48,954 nucleotides of DNA from Chitinibacter sp. GC72 (lineage in GTDB: Bacteria > Pseudomonadota > Gammaproteobacteria > Burkholderiales > Chitinibacteraceae): contig NZ_VIRW01000023.1 of assembly GCF_009760905.1 (NCBI RefSeq), positions 1-48,954 on the forward strand. The letters run 5' to 3'. Numbering within the stretch: the stretch's first letter is position 1; each line of letters opens with the position of its first letter. Shown piece by piece: positions 10,223 through 18,473 of the stretch. The position numbers were made by a program, and so were the translations under genes. The notes under the pieces were generated by a model that saw nothing but the letters and a program-made list of their open reading frames with translations, did not search any database and was not told where the DNA came from.

Positions 10223-11327
10223 GCATCTCTGGGATCGCATCAAACGGCCAGTTGATCCGTGGCTACTGCTGTTTATCATTTTCCTATTTATTGTGTCGTC
10301 TGTTCTGCTGTATTCGGCGTCCAATCGTGATCTGGACAAGGTGATAGATAAAATCACCTTTATGGGCATTTCACTGTTTGGTATGTGGTGCATTGCCAAT
10401 ATCCAGCCGCGCGTGCTGATGCATCTGGCCTTGCCCGCCTATATTGTCGGGGTGATTCTGCTGCTGGCAGTCGAGTTTTTTGGCGTAACCAGCCATGGTG
10501 CCACGCGCTGGCTCAATATCGGGATTACGCGGATCCAGCCATCCGAGCTGATGCGCCTTGCCCTGCCGCTGATGCTGGCGTGGTATTTCCACCATTTCGA
10601 ATCGACGCTGAACTGGCGGCACTTTCTGGGTGGTGCGCTGATTATTGCCGCGCCATTTATCCTGATTCTGAAGCAACCCGATCTGGGAACCTCGCTCTTG
10701 ATCGCCTCTTCAGGCTTTTATGTGCTGTTTTTTGCCGGGCTGTCGTGGCGCTTTATTGGCCTGATGTCGGGCTGCATTGCGGTCTTTGCCTATATCGTGA
10801 CGCATTGGGATATGTGCATCAATGTGCTGCACGAATATCAATGCCGCCGTATCGCCACCATGCTCAACCCAATGGAAGACCCGCTGGGTGCGGGCTATCA
10901 CATTATTCAGGGCACCATTGCGATTGGCTCGGGTGGCTGGTTTGGCAAGGGCTGGCTGGCCGGAACGCAAACGCATCTGGACTTTATCCCCGAGCGCACC
11001 ACCGACTTTATCTTTGCCGTGTATGGCGAAGAATTTGGTCTGGTCGGCAACTGCATTCTATTAATTCTGTACCTGCTGGTGATTTTCCGGGGGCTGATGA
11101 TTTCCAATAGCGCCAATACGCTGTTTGGCCGCCTGCTCGCAGGCGCGATTGCGATGAACTTCTTTACTTATGCCCTCGTCAATATGGGCATGGTCACCGG
11201 CATGTTGCCTGTTGTTGGCGTGCCCTTACCGCTGATTTCGTATGGTGGCACGTCGATGGTCTCAATTCTGGCTACGTTTGGCCTGTTGATGAGCATCCAG
11301 CGTGACCGATCGCTGATGAAAGGTTGA
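10215..11327 (+). CDS. rodA: Rod shape SEDS glycosyltransferase RodA
   Basis: RodA is the SEDS-family peptidoglycan polymerase partner of PBP2 and acts on lipid II in the inner membrane. The 370 residues contain about ten hydrophobic segments and the family hallmarks PSELMRLALPL (about 110-120), KQPDLGTSLL (about 155), DFIFAVYGEEFG (with the conserved acidic residues) and GVPLPLISYGGTS near the end. The start codon is GTG at 10215, overlapping the mrdA stop by 8 bases, which suggests translational coupling. The gene ends the mre-mrd cluster. Confidence 0.96.
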   Translation: MIKHLWDRIKRPVDPWLLLFIIFLFIVSSVLLYSASNRDLDKVIDKITFMGISLFGMWCIANIQPRVLMHLALPAYIVGVILLLAVEFFGVTSHGATRWLNIGITRIQPSELMRLALPLMLAWYFHHFESTLNWRHFLGGALIIAAPFILILKQPDLGTSLLIASSGFYVLFFAGLSWRFIGLMSGCIAVFAYIVTHWDMCINVLHEYQCRRIATMLNPMEDPLGAGYHIIQGTIAIGSGGWFGKGWLAGTQTHLDFIPERTTDFIFAVYGEEFGLVGNCILLILYLLVIFRGLMISNSANTLFGRLLAGAIAMNFFTYALVNMGMVTGMLPVVGVPLPLISYGGTSMVSILATFGLLMSIQRDRSLMKG

Positions 11328-11420
11328 GGCGGCTGCGGTGCTGCGTGAGTATTAACTGCGCAGGTTCCTAGAAGCCACCGGATTATGTCGCAGCCTGATG
11401 TTCTATTCCCACACCCCCCG

Positions 11421-11453
11421 CCCTCTCCCTGAGAGGGGGCCTCGCTACGCGAG
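11421..11453. repeat. Two adjacent hairpins upstream of rlpA
   Basis: CCCTCTC-CCT-GAGAGGG (11421-11437) is followed by CTCGC-TAC-GCGAG (11441-11453). No T-run follows, so this is not a standard terminator; CCCTCTCCC...GAGAGGG stems are common intergenic palindromes in proteobacteria. It lies in the 182-base gap between rodA and rlpA. Confidence 0.55.
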
Positions 11454-11509
11454 CGGTGTTCTTTTGGAATCAGCGCAAGGCCGAGTGTTTACAGGATAAA
11501 GGCTTAGGA

Positions 11510-12469
11510 ATGAAATCAAGCAATAAGGGTATATTAATCGGGGCATTGCTATTCAGTGCCTGCAGCACCACACCCCCACCCAGTACCCCCAGCAAACCAG
11601 CCCCTGCCCCCACGGCAACACCGGCCAGCACGCAAGGCAGCTCGCCGTCGCCTTATCGCTGCACTTACGCCCCCAAGGCGGGGAATGGTGCGTTTTACAA
11701 AGACGATGGCCCGATGAGCGATTTGCCCGCCAATCTTGATTTCATCGCCGAGCCCACGCCCCGCTGGGAGCCGCTGCACAAATGGGCCAATCGCCCCTAT
11801 ACCGTGCTGGGTTTGTCGTTTACGCCATTACAGGCCCCCGGGCAATTGCAGGAGCAAGGCATGGCCAGCTGGTATGGGCGCAAGTTTCATGGCCAGAAAA
11901 CCAGCACTGGCGAAGTCTATGACATGTTCCAGATGACCGCAGCGCACCCCAGCCTGCCGCTACCGAGCTACGCACGCGTCACCAATGTCAAAAATGGCCG
12001 CAGCGTGATTGTGCGCGTCAATGATCGTGGCCCATTCCATAAAGGCCGCGTGATGGATTTGTCCTTCCTGGCCGCCTGCCGCCTAGGCTACGCCACGCAT
12101 GGCAGCGCCGAGGTCAGGGTGGAAAGCCTGCTGCCCGGCGATGCACCCAGCCAGATTGTCAGCGCAGCAGCACAGCCATTACCTAGCCGCCCACCAGTCA
12201 GCGCCACCGCCCCGCGCCCCATCCCGGTGAGCGATCAGGCAGGCGGCGTATTTGTTCAGCTCGGCGCATTTAGCTCGGCACAAAATGCGGACAATTTCAA
12301 AGCCCATCTGGCACGCGAACTCGATCAGGATGCCGACAAACTGAGTATCCAGACGGCCAATCAGCTTTATCGCGTCCGCCTTGGCCCTTATGCCAGCCGC
12401 GATCAGGCACTCAGTGCGATCAGCCGGATTACTGGCGAGAAAAACCTGCAAGCCGTCATTAGCCGCTAG
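11510..12469 (+). CDS. rlpA: RlpA-type septal lipoprotein, putative lytic transglycosylase, with SPOR domain
   Basis: RlpA proteins cleave naked (stem-peptide-free) glycan strands; the SPOR domain binds such strands at the septum. I start at ATG 11510 because it gives a signal peptide with a plausible lipobox (LLFSAC, Phe at -3 is uncommon) preceded by AAAGG; the frame is open 18 codons further up. After a Pro/Thr-rich linker comes the double-psi beta-barrel (about 125-215) with GMASWYGRKFHGQKTSTGE, the catalytic-region Asp in VNDRGPFHKGRVMDLS, and a C-terminal SPOR domain (about 245-319) starting VFVQLGAFSS. The position after rodA matches the mrd-rlpA order of many bacteria, but dacA does not follow. 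Confidence 0.92.
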   Translation: MKSSNKGILIGALLFSACSTTPPPSTPSKPAPAPTATPASTQGSSPSPYRCTYAPKAGNGAFYKDDGPMSDLPANLDFIAEPTPRWEPLHKWANRPYTVLGLSFTPLQAPGQLQEQGMASWYGRKFHGQKTSTGEVYDMFQMTAAHPSLPLPSYARVTNVKNGRSVIVRVNDRGPFHKGRVMDLSFLAACRLGYATHGSAEVRVESLLPGDAPSQIVSAAAQPLPSRPPVSATAPRPIPVSDQAGGVFVQLGAFSSAQNADNFKAHLARELDQDADKLSIQTANQLYRVRLGPYASRDQALSAISRITGEKNLQAVISR

Positions 12470-12669
12470 GGGTGGTGGACGGCTGCCGATCACGCGGGTG
12501 TTGATTCGGAAGGCTGGCAGTCCATCACTACACGCGAGATTGAAGGTGCTGACACATATCCAGCACGAAATTGACGAGATGATTTCATTTTCTCTCTGGC
12601 GATAGAATAATAGCCAGGCAGCCAAGCTGACCTTTTATGACCTTCTATCACTCACCGAGCAGAGCGACT

Positions 12670-13017
12670 ATGACATTCCAAGAATCCATCCAGACATGCT
12701 TTAAAAAATACGCCGATTTCAATGGCCGCGCCTCACGGGCTGAATATTGGTGGTTTGCCTTGTTTATCTTTCTGGTCAGCGTTGTGCTGGGCCTTGCCGG
12801 GGCGGGGCTGATTTCAGGCCTGTTCTCACTGGCCACCCTGATCCCGAGTTTGGCTGCTGGTGTTCGCCGCCTGCATGATCTGGGCAAAAGCGGCTGGTTC
12901 TTGCTGCTCTCGCTGATTCCACTGATTGGTGCCCTTGTGCTGCTCTACTGGTTTATCCAACCAAGCACCGATGGCAATCAGTATGGCGAGCCAGCAGAAG
13001 CGCTCGCTCAGGCATAA
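12670..13017 (+). CDS. DUF805 small inner-membrane protein
   Basis: The 115-residue product begins MTFQESIQTCFKKYADFNGRASRAEYWWFALF, which is the DUF805 hallmark (short helix, F-x-GRASR-x-E-[YF]-W). It has three hydrophobic segments and the second conserved element RRLHDLGKSGWF. The function of the family is unknown. I start at ATG 12670; an ATG at 12637 would add 11 unlike residues. It stands alone, 200 bases after rlpA; I see no clear gene in that gap. A terminator follows. Confidence 0.9.
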   Translation: MTFQESIQTCFKKYADFNGRASRAEYWWFALFIFLVSVVLGLAGAGLISGLFSLATLIPSLAAGVRRLHDLGKSGWFLLLSLIPLIGALVLLYWFIQPSTDGNQYGEPAEALAQA

Positions 13018-13046
13018 GGCATTCACGGCCCTGAGCCGATCAATCC

Positions 13047-13070
13047 AAGCCACCAACACCGGTGGCTTTT
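13047..13070 (+). terminator. Rho-independent terminator after the DUF805 gene
   Basis: An 8-bp stem AAGCCACC (13047-13054) / GGTGGCTT (13061-13068) with a 6-base loop is followed by a short T-run. It is 30 bases after the stop codon. Confidence 0.85.
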
Positions 13071-13088
13071 TAGTTTATGAATTCAGCA

Positions 13089-13424
13089 CTATTTGCCCAG
13101 CGGCTGCAAAGCAATGACGGCCATGCCAAGCAGGGCCAGCGCTGCGCCTGCCAGATCCCAGCGCGTAAGCGCAATACCATCTACCAGCCTGAGCCACAGC
13201 AAAGCGATCACAATATACATGCCGCCATAGGCCGCATACGTTCGCCCGGCGGCGCTGGGGTGCAAAGTAAGCAGCCAGGCAAACAGCGCCAATGAGGCTG
13301 CCGCAGGGAGCAATAGATACAGCGGCTTGCCCTGTTTAAGCACCAGCCACGGCAGATAGCAGCCGACTATTTCAGCCAGCGCCGTTATGGCAAATAAAGC
13401 AACGATACGCAGCAAGTCCATCAT
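13089..13424 (-). CDS. YnfA/UPF0060 family small four-helix membrane protein
   Basis: The 111 residues form four hydrophobic segments. Family hallmarks are [12 protein letters not shown] (about 15-26), [16 protein letters not shown] (about 62-77) and WLRLVDG. YnfA proteins resemble half of a drug/metabolite (SMR-like) transporter; the substrate is uncertain. I start at ATG 13424 (MMDLLRI); the frame extends 13 codons up, but into the 49-bp palindrome at 13443-13491, and those residues do not look like the family. The gene may be single, with the palindrome as its immediate upstream sequence. Confidence 0.9.
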   Translation of the reverse strand: MMDLLRIVALFAITALAEIVGCYLPWLVLKQGKPLYLLLPAAASLALFAWLLTLHPSAAGRTYAAYGGMYIVIALLWLRLVDGIALTRWDLAGAALALLGMAVIALQPLGK

Positions 13425-13442
13425 ACTTATTCCAAGCAAACA

Positions 13443-13491
13443 GGGTATATCTCTACAAGACAATTGAGAATTGGCCTACAGAGGCATACCC
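13443..13491. repeat. 49-bp palindromic intergenic element, copy 1
   Basis: The element runs from GGGTAT (13443-13448) to ATACCC (13486-13491), with inner arms CTACA (13453-13457) and TACAG (13477-13481). It begins 18 bases upstream of the ynfA start. Three other copies of exactly the same length are at 18424, 35488 and 43839. Confidence 0.75.
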
Positions 13492-13524
13492 AAAGGTAAT
13501 TTTCTCGTTTCGTGTTGATTGTTG

Positions 13525-13884
13525 CTAGCGCCTGAGCAGGCTGCGTTTTTTGGAGGGTCTGGGGTTTTTCTTTGAGCGGCTGGGCCAGTCGCAGCTGAGG
13601 CAATCCAGGCAATCCGGATCACAGCCCGGATCGCAATCGCCGCGCTGGTAGCGCGATGGGCGTGGCGGCATACTGGCTGCATGTATATCGCTGCAGCGCT
13701 TTAAGCGATTGCGTAACAGGGCCATACCCTTGATCAATCCAAAGCGCTGAATGACCCGGTAACCCAAAGCCGAGCAGCTGACGCGCCCGGTGCGGCAGCG
13801 ATAGGCGCAGTGAAAGCCTTTATACGGCGAGAGGTAGCGCTGGTAGGCGCGAATCAGTAATAAGGCAGTAGTGCGTGCTGGCAT
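13525..13884 (-). CDS. yidD: YidD-like membrane insertion efficiency factor with Cys-rich tail
   Basis: The 119 residues start with the YidD hallmark LLLIRAYQRYLSPYKGFHC and continue with CxxxC...SC, then RFGLIKGMALLRNRLKRC, as in the divergent YidD subgroup that has KGFxCA-type sequences. YidD is a small membrane-associated protein linked to YidC-dependent insertion. The C-terminal 50 residues are an added basic tail with an acidic Cys cluster (CDPGCDPDCLDCLSC, about 84-98). The gene is not in the usual rnpA-yidC neighbourhood, so it may be a second copy. Function of the tail is unknown; metal binding is only a guess. Confidence 0.8.
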   Translation of the reverse strand: MPARTTALLLIRAYQRYLSPYKGFHCAYRCRTGRVSCSALGYRVIQRFGLIKGMALLRNRLKRCSDIHAASMPPRPSRYQRGDCDPGCDPDCLDCLSCDWPSRSKKNPRPSKKRSLLRR

Positions 13885-13886
13885 TA

Positions 13887-14028
13887 GCAGGCCGTTGAAA
13901 AAGGTAGCGAGAGGCTCAAAGGCAAGGCCAAAAATGGCGAAAAACCGCAGTTTACAGCTAGTAAATGAGGATTTTGAGCCATTTTTAAACGCAGAATTTG
14001 AGTCGCGTCGTCGTTTTTCATCGGCATG
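13887..14028. repeat. Long imperfect palindrome between GGDEF-EAL gene and yidD-like gene
   Basis: The ends mirror each other (GGCCGTTGAAAAA near 13890 and TTTTTCATCGGC near 14014-14025). The core is a hairpin with arms 13930-13955 and 13961-13986 (about 19 of 26 positions pair) around the loop AGCTA. It fills the whole gap. It is the right size and form for a dispersed non-coding repeat and may also end transcription of the upstream gene. Confidence 0.65.
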
Positions 14029-16848
14029 CTAGCGCAGCCCCGGGTGATCACGCTGCGGTTTGTCCAGCCAGTAGCCTTGCACTTGGTCAACGCCAAACTC
14101 GACCAGCATATTGAAAATGGCTTCATTTTCAACAAATTCGGCGATAGTGACTTTGCCTAAATCATGAGCAATGCTCACCATGCCACGCACAAAGACCTGG
14201 CTGTCGGGGTCGTTTTGCAAGTCGCGGATAAACAGGCCGTCGATTTTCAGTACATCAGCTTTCAATTGCTTCAGGTAGGCAAACGAGGCAAAACCCACGC
14301 CGAAGTCATCCAAACACACTACGCAGCCGGTGGCGCGCAAGGCATCGATAAAGCGCTGCGCATCGGTCATATCGGACACGGCCGAGGTTTCGGTCAGCTC
14401 GACCAGCAGGCGCTGCGGGCAGACCTGATATTGCGCCAGCAGATTATGGATGTAGGCCGGCAATTCCGGATCGTCAAACGAGCGGCCAGAGACATTGACC
14501 GCAATCGATGGGCAATCGGGGTAATTGGCCAGCTGGCGAATCACCTGTGCAATCACCCAGCGATCCAGATCGAGAATCTTGCCGGTTTTTTCGGCATGAG
14601 GGATGAAATGATTCGGCATGATCACGCCATTGGGCGCTTCGGCGTCTTTCATCCGCACCAGCGCTTCCAGATGCGCCAGCGATTTGTCATGGCAGTAGTA
14701 AATACCCTGGAAATGCAGCTCGAAGCCGTTGTTTTCCAGCGCATCAACAATGCGTTCTTTCCACGACAAGCGGCTTAGCTCGTTGCGCGAGTGATCGGCA
14801 TCGGGGCGATACAGCCGCCAGGTGCCTTTACCAGCCGCCTTGGCCTGATACATCGCCGAATCGGCGTGTGCCACGAGGTCTTCGGCATTTGCCGCGTGCT
14901 GCGGATACAGCGCCACGCCGACTGACGTGCTCGGGCGCATCAGGTGCGAGCCGGCCATAAACTGGATTTGCGAAATCGAGCTAACAATCCGGTCGGCCAG
15001 CTTGCTGACTTCAAACTCGCCACATTCGGGCAGCAAGACCGCAAACTCGTCGCCCCCCAGGCGCGAGAGCACTTCGTGGCGACGCACCTGTTTGCCGATT
15101 TCGCGGGCAATCGCTTTGAGCAGCTCGTCGCCGACGGCGTGACCAAAGCTGTCGTTGACGTGCTTGAACTCGTCCAGATCAAAAAACACCAGCGCCATTG
15201 ATTGCTGGCGGCGATCTGCCTCGGACACCATGCGCTCCAGCTCCTGCTGGAAGCGATGGCGGTTATACAGGCCAGTGAGCGCGTCGCGCTCGGCCAGATT
15301 GACCATATGTTCAGCCAGCGCGCGCTGCTGGGTCACATCTTCATATACCCACAGGCGGCCATTGGTATTGCCTTTCTGATCGAGCACCCGGTAGCAGTTC
15401 TGCGTCACGATCCGGCCATCGTTCATCGTGATTTCGCCGAATTCGACCCGATCTTCCATCAGCGAGAGCTCTTCCAGATAAATCGACAGAATATCGCCCA
15501 TTGCCGGGCGATTATCGGCCTGCTGCAGTACCTGGCCAATCGGACGATGGCTATTAAGGTCGCTGCTGGATACGCCCCATAGCTCGCAAAATGCCGGGTT
15601 GAAAAACACCACCCGGTTGTCGTTATCCAGGAACAACACGCCAAAACGCATCGCCGCCAGCAGCGCCAGCATGCGGGCACGCTCGGATTCGGCGCGCAGC
15701 AGATAGCTCTGCCCCAGCGACTGGATTTGCCGCAGCTCGACCACGGCCTTGCGCAAAGCCAGCCGGTCGTCTTTCATTTCCGAGTTATCGCGCAAGCTGG
15801 CGCGCAAGCCCAGATACTGGCCCTGCGCGTCAATCAGCGGCATCCAGCTGGCCGAAGCCCAGAACAAAGTGCCATCGCGCCGCACCGCACGGAATTCGTA
15901 ATCCTGCTGCACGCTACGCTCCTGCAAGGCCTGCTTGAGCGCGGCGTCGAAACGCGAGCGCTCTTCGGATGTCGCGAGCGACAGCGGAAAATCGGGCAGC
16001 AGTTGGCATTCATTGACCGAATACCCGGTCATGCGCTCAACCGAGGCATTGACCCAGACCAGCTTGCCCTCCGGGTCCAGCCATAATTCAGTACTGTAAG
16101 TGTGGTCGGCAATGGCGTGGAATTTGGCTTCCGATTGCGACAGGGCGTAGACGCGCTCGCGAATAACACGGGCCATTTCATTAAAGCGGCGGGTAATCTG
16201 CGCCACTTCATCATGCCCTTTAGGCTCGGCCATCGCTTCAAAATGACCCTGGCTGGCCGTTTCAGCCGCGCTAATAATGCGGTAAAGATGCCGGGTTAGC
16301 CAGATGCCCAGCACAGTCATTAATACAATGGTCACCATCAGCCCGGCCACCAGCGCTAGTGCGCTTTGCCAGAGCAGGCGCTTGGCCGCGTCGTGCATAA
16401 TGGCATTGGACAGGCCAAAACGCAGCTCGCCAAGCGACTCGCCGCCCTGCTCGATCCGGGTAGCGGCATGAATCAGCACCGGATCGGTCTGATCCATCGT
16501 CGCCACCGTGGTCAGCACGGGCAGCTGCTGCGAGACATCCCAGCCCCGCGCGGCAATAATCTGCTGCTTGGCATCAAGCAGGATCAGGTAGTCAATGCCG
16601 TCATTGGAGCGGATACCGTCCAGCAAATCGCTGGCCTTGGCCAGATCACCCCCCGCCAGCGGGGTGGTAAAAGCGGCACTGAGTAGACGGGATAATTCCT
16701 GCACCCGCACCTCGGTGACGTGCTGCACCATTTCGCTCCAGATTCTGGAGGTATTGAAAAGCAGAACGATCAGCAGCAGCGATTGCACCAGAATACTGGC
16801 ACCAATCAGGCGGGCTCGTAGCGAGGAGAAGGCGGAAGGACTTGGCAT
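14029..16848 (-). CDS. Membrane sensor with HAMP, PAS, GGDEF and EAL domains
   Basis: The 939-residue protein has two membrane segments (about 14-34 and 155-180) flanking a periplasmic sensor region, then HAMP (about 180-235), two PAS domains (about 240-365 and 390-500), GGDEF (about 510-670) and EAL (about 690-930). GGDEF is intact (RLGGDEFAVLLPE), but the inhibitory site five residues before it reads RRHE rather than RxxD. The EAL domain keeps EALVR, NVSGRSF, ELTETS, DDFG and LKIDGLF. Both synthesis and breakdown of c-di-GMP are therefore possible. I start at ATG 16848 (MPSPSAF); ATG 16914 would add 22 residues without a good ribosome site. Confidence 0.92.
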   Translation of the reverse strand: MPSPSAFSSLRARLIGASILVQSLLLIVLLFNTSRIWSEMVQHVTEVRVQELSRLLSAAFTTPLAGGDLAKASDLLDGIRSNDGIDYLILLDAKQQIIAARGWDVSQQLPVLTTVATMDQTDPVLIHAATRIEQGGESLGELRFGLSNAIMHDAAKRLLWQSALALVAGLMVTIVLMTVLGIWLTRHLYRIISAAETASQGHFEAMAEPKGHDEVAQITRRFNEMARVIRERVYALSQSEAKFHAIADHTYSTELWLDPEGKLVWVNASVERMTGYSVNECQLLPDFPLSLATSEERSRFDAALKQALQERSVQQDYEFRAVRRDGTLFWASASWMPLIDAQGQYLGLRASLRDNSEMKDDRLALRKAVVELRQIQSLGQSYLLRAESERARMLALLAAMRFGVLFLDNDNRVVFFNPAFCELWGVSSSDLNSHRPIGQVLQQADNRPAMGDILSIYLEELSLMEDRVEFGEITMNDGRIVTQNCYRVLDQKGNTNGRLWVYEDVTQQRALAEHMVNLAERDALTGLYNRHRFQQELERMVSEADRRQQSMALVFFDLDEFKHVNDSFGHAVGDELLKAIAREIGKQVRRHEVLSRLGGDEFAVLLPECGEFEVSKLADRIVSSISQIQFMAGSHLMRPSTSVGVALYPQHAANAEDLVAHADSAMYQAKAAGKGTWRLYRPDADHSRNELSRLSWKERIVDALENNGFELHFQGIYYCHDKSLAHLEALVRMKDAEAPNGVIMPNHFIPHAEKTGKILDLDRWVIAQVIRQLANYPDCPSIAVNVSGRSFDDPELPAYIHNLLAQYQVCPQRLLVELTETSAVSDMTDAQRFIDALRATGCVVCLDDFGVGFASFAYLKQLKADVLKIDGLFIRDLQNDPDSQVFVRGMVSIAHDLGKVTIAEFVENEAIFNMLVEFGVDQVQGYWLDKPQRDHPGLR

Positions 16849-16973
16849 AGCGTGGAGCTTACTATTTCTTGACCCTTCTGGACTAGAAAAATACAGAAAA
16901 TGGGGCAAAACCACATCGAAAAAACCGGCCCAATCCTAAGGACTATTGACGTTTGGTTTACCGTCGCGCTGGC

Positions 16974-17063
16974 GCGAGTTTTTCGATGAGGCAAGAGGTA
17001 GATCACGCCGCATAGTCATTCTATGTCAGCGGTCTACAACTCGGCATCATCGGAAAAATCGCC
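16974..17063. repeat. 90-bp imperfect palindrome downstream of argA
   Basis: The left half (GCGAGTTTTTCGATGAGGC...GTAGA...CATAG) is mirrored by the right half (CTATG...TCTAC...GCATCATCGGAAAAATCGCC); the centre is TCATT at 17016-17020. Inner pairs are CATAG/CTATG (17011-17015, 17021-17025) and GTAGA/TCTAC (16998-17002, 17033-17037). It lies in the 233-base gap between argA and the GGDEF-EAL gene and could fold into one long stem in RNA, acting as a terminator or being a dispersed repeat. Confidence 0.65.
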
Positions 17064-17081
17064 AATCAAATCTAAAGCAAG

Positions 17082-18392
17082 CTAGCGCGTCAGCGGTTTG
17101 ATAAATACTTTCGAGCGGCGCTGGTAGTTGTAGAGCTGTTTTTTCTCGATTGGCAGCACCTCCACCGTCGCCTGCGTAAAGCCGCGCTCGACAAACCAGT
17201 GGCTGGTGCGGGTAGTCAGCGCGAACAATTTTTCCATGCCCAAGCCACGCGCCTGCTGCTCGACGTGGCGCAGCAAATCAGCACCGCGATCTTCGTCGCG
17301 ATAATCAGGGTGAATCACCAGGCAAGCCAGCTCGGCCATCCGGCTCTCGGCAAACGGGTGAATCGCCACAATGCCGATAATTTTGCCGTCGTGCTCCAAT
17401 ACCGAGTACCGGTGTACCTCGCGCTCCAAGAGCTCACGCCCCCTCTTGACCAATACCCCCTGTTCTTCCAGTGGCTCGATCAGCGCCAGCATCCCGCCGA
17501 TGTCGTCAATCGTCGCGTGGCGCAGCGTTTCGAGCGACGCCCGCGAGATCATCGTCCCGATGCCATCGTGGGTAAATAGCTCCATCAGCAAGCTGCCATC
17601 AACGTGATGCGTCACCAGATGCGCCCGCTTGACGCCATAGCGCACCGCGCGAATCGCGCAGGGCAGATAGAGCTGCACGTCTTCATTCACGTTCGGATGA
17701 TCGGCTAGAAACTGCTCGGCTTCAACCGCAGTCAGCTCGGTTTGCAACTCGCCCGCCTCGTCAACCACGCCTTGCGAGCCAAACATAAACAGCAATTTAT
17801 CGGCTTTGAGCGCAATTGCCGCGCTGGTCGCAACGTCTTCGAGCGTTAAGTTGAAAATCTCGCCGGTCGGCGAATAGCCGATGGTCGACAGCAGCACCAT
17901 TTCGCCATCGTCGAGCCGGTAATTGATTGCCGTCGTGTCGACCTTGCGCACTTCACCGGTGTATTGCAGATCGATCCCGTCGCGCACGCCCATCGGTTGG
18001 GCGGTAACAAAATTACCCGCCGATACGCGAATATCGGCGTTGGCCATCGGCGAATTGGCCAGCCCCATCGACAGCCACGATTCAATCTCGACGCGCACAT
18101 GACCGGCGGCCTGAATCACGCATTCAAGCGCCTGCTGGTCGGTGACGCGCACGCCATTGTGATATTGCGGCGGCAAGCCGCGCTCGGCCATGCGCGCCTC
18201 GATCTGCGGCCGTGCACCATGCACCACCACTAGGCGCACACCCAAACTGGTCAGCAGATTAATATCGTGCGTGAGCGTGGCAAACTTGCCATCACGCACC
18301 ACTTCACCACCCAGGGCAATCACAAAGGTACGGCCACGAAAAGCGTGGATATACGGCGCAGCCTGACGGAACCATTGAACAAAATCTTGCAT
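17082..18392 (-). CDS. argA: N-acetylglutamate synthase (ArgA)
   Basis: ArgA makes N-acetylglutamate from glutamate and acetyl-CoA, the first step of arginine synthesis. The 436 residues are the classical two-domain form: an amino-acid-kinase-like domain (about 1-285, with VIALGGEVVRDGKF and the NYRLDDGEMVLLSTIGYSPTGE segment) that binds arginine for feedback, and a GNAT domain (about 290-430) with HPDYRDEDRGADLL. The start is ATG 18392 (MQDFVQWFR), standard for the family; the frame extends 8 codons further up. The 49-bp palindrome at 18424-18472 lies 31 bases upstream. Confidence 0.96.
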   Translation of the reverse strand: MQDFVQWFRQAAPYIHAFRGRTFVIALGGEVVRDGKFATLTHDINLLTSLGVRLVVVHGARPQIEARMAERGLPPQYHNGVRVTDQQALECVIQAAGHVRVEIESWLSMGLANSPMANADIRVSAGNFVTAQPMGVRDGIDLQYTGEVRKVDTTAINYRLDDGEMVLLSTIGYSPTGEIFNLTLEDVATSAAIALKADKLLFMFGSQGVVDEAGELQTELTAVEAEQFLADHPNVNEDVQLYLPCAIRAVRYGVKRAHLVTHHVDGSLLMELFTHDGIGTMISRASLETLRHATIDDIGGMLALIEPLEEQGVLVKRGRELLEREVHRYSVLEHDGKIIGIVAIHPFAESRMAELACLVIHPDYRDEDRGADLLRHVEQQARGLGMEKLFALTTRTSHWFVERGFTQATVEVLPIEKKQLYNYQRRSKVFIKPLTR

Positions 18393-18423
18393 TCGATCGC
18401 CTCTAAGGCAAAACATTAACTAA

Positions 18424-18472
18424 GGGTATAAGCCTAAAAACCAACACCAACAAAGCTTATAAAGACATACCC
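18424..18472. repeat. 49-bp palindromic intergenic element, copy 2
   Basis: The element runs from GGGTAT (18424-18429) to ATACCC (18467-18472), with TATAA at 18458-18462 in the inner-arm position. It fills most of the 81-base gap between the sugar transferase gene and argA, stopping one base from the former's stop codon. Confidence 0.75.
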
Positions 18473-18473
18473 A

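Noticed and set aside
12470-12669. Gene or terminator in the rlpA-DUF805 gap
   Set aside because: No frame with a ribosome site and no stem followed by a T-run was found.
13884-14135. 83-codon minus-strand frame through the 13887-14028 palindrome
   Set aside because: It is half antisense-frame of the EAL domain and half palindrome; no ribosome site or family features.
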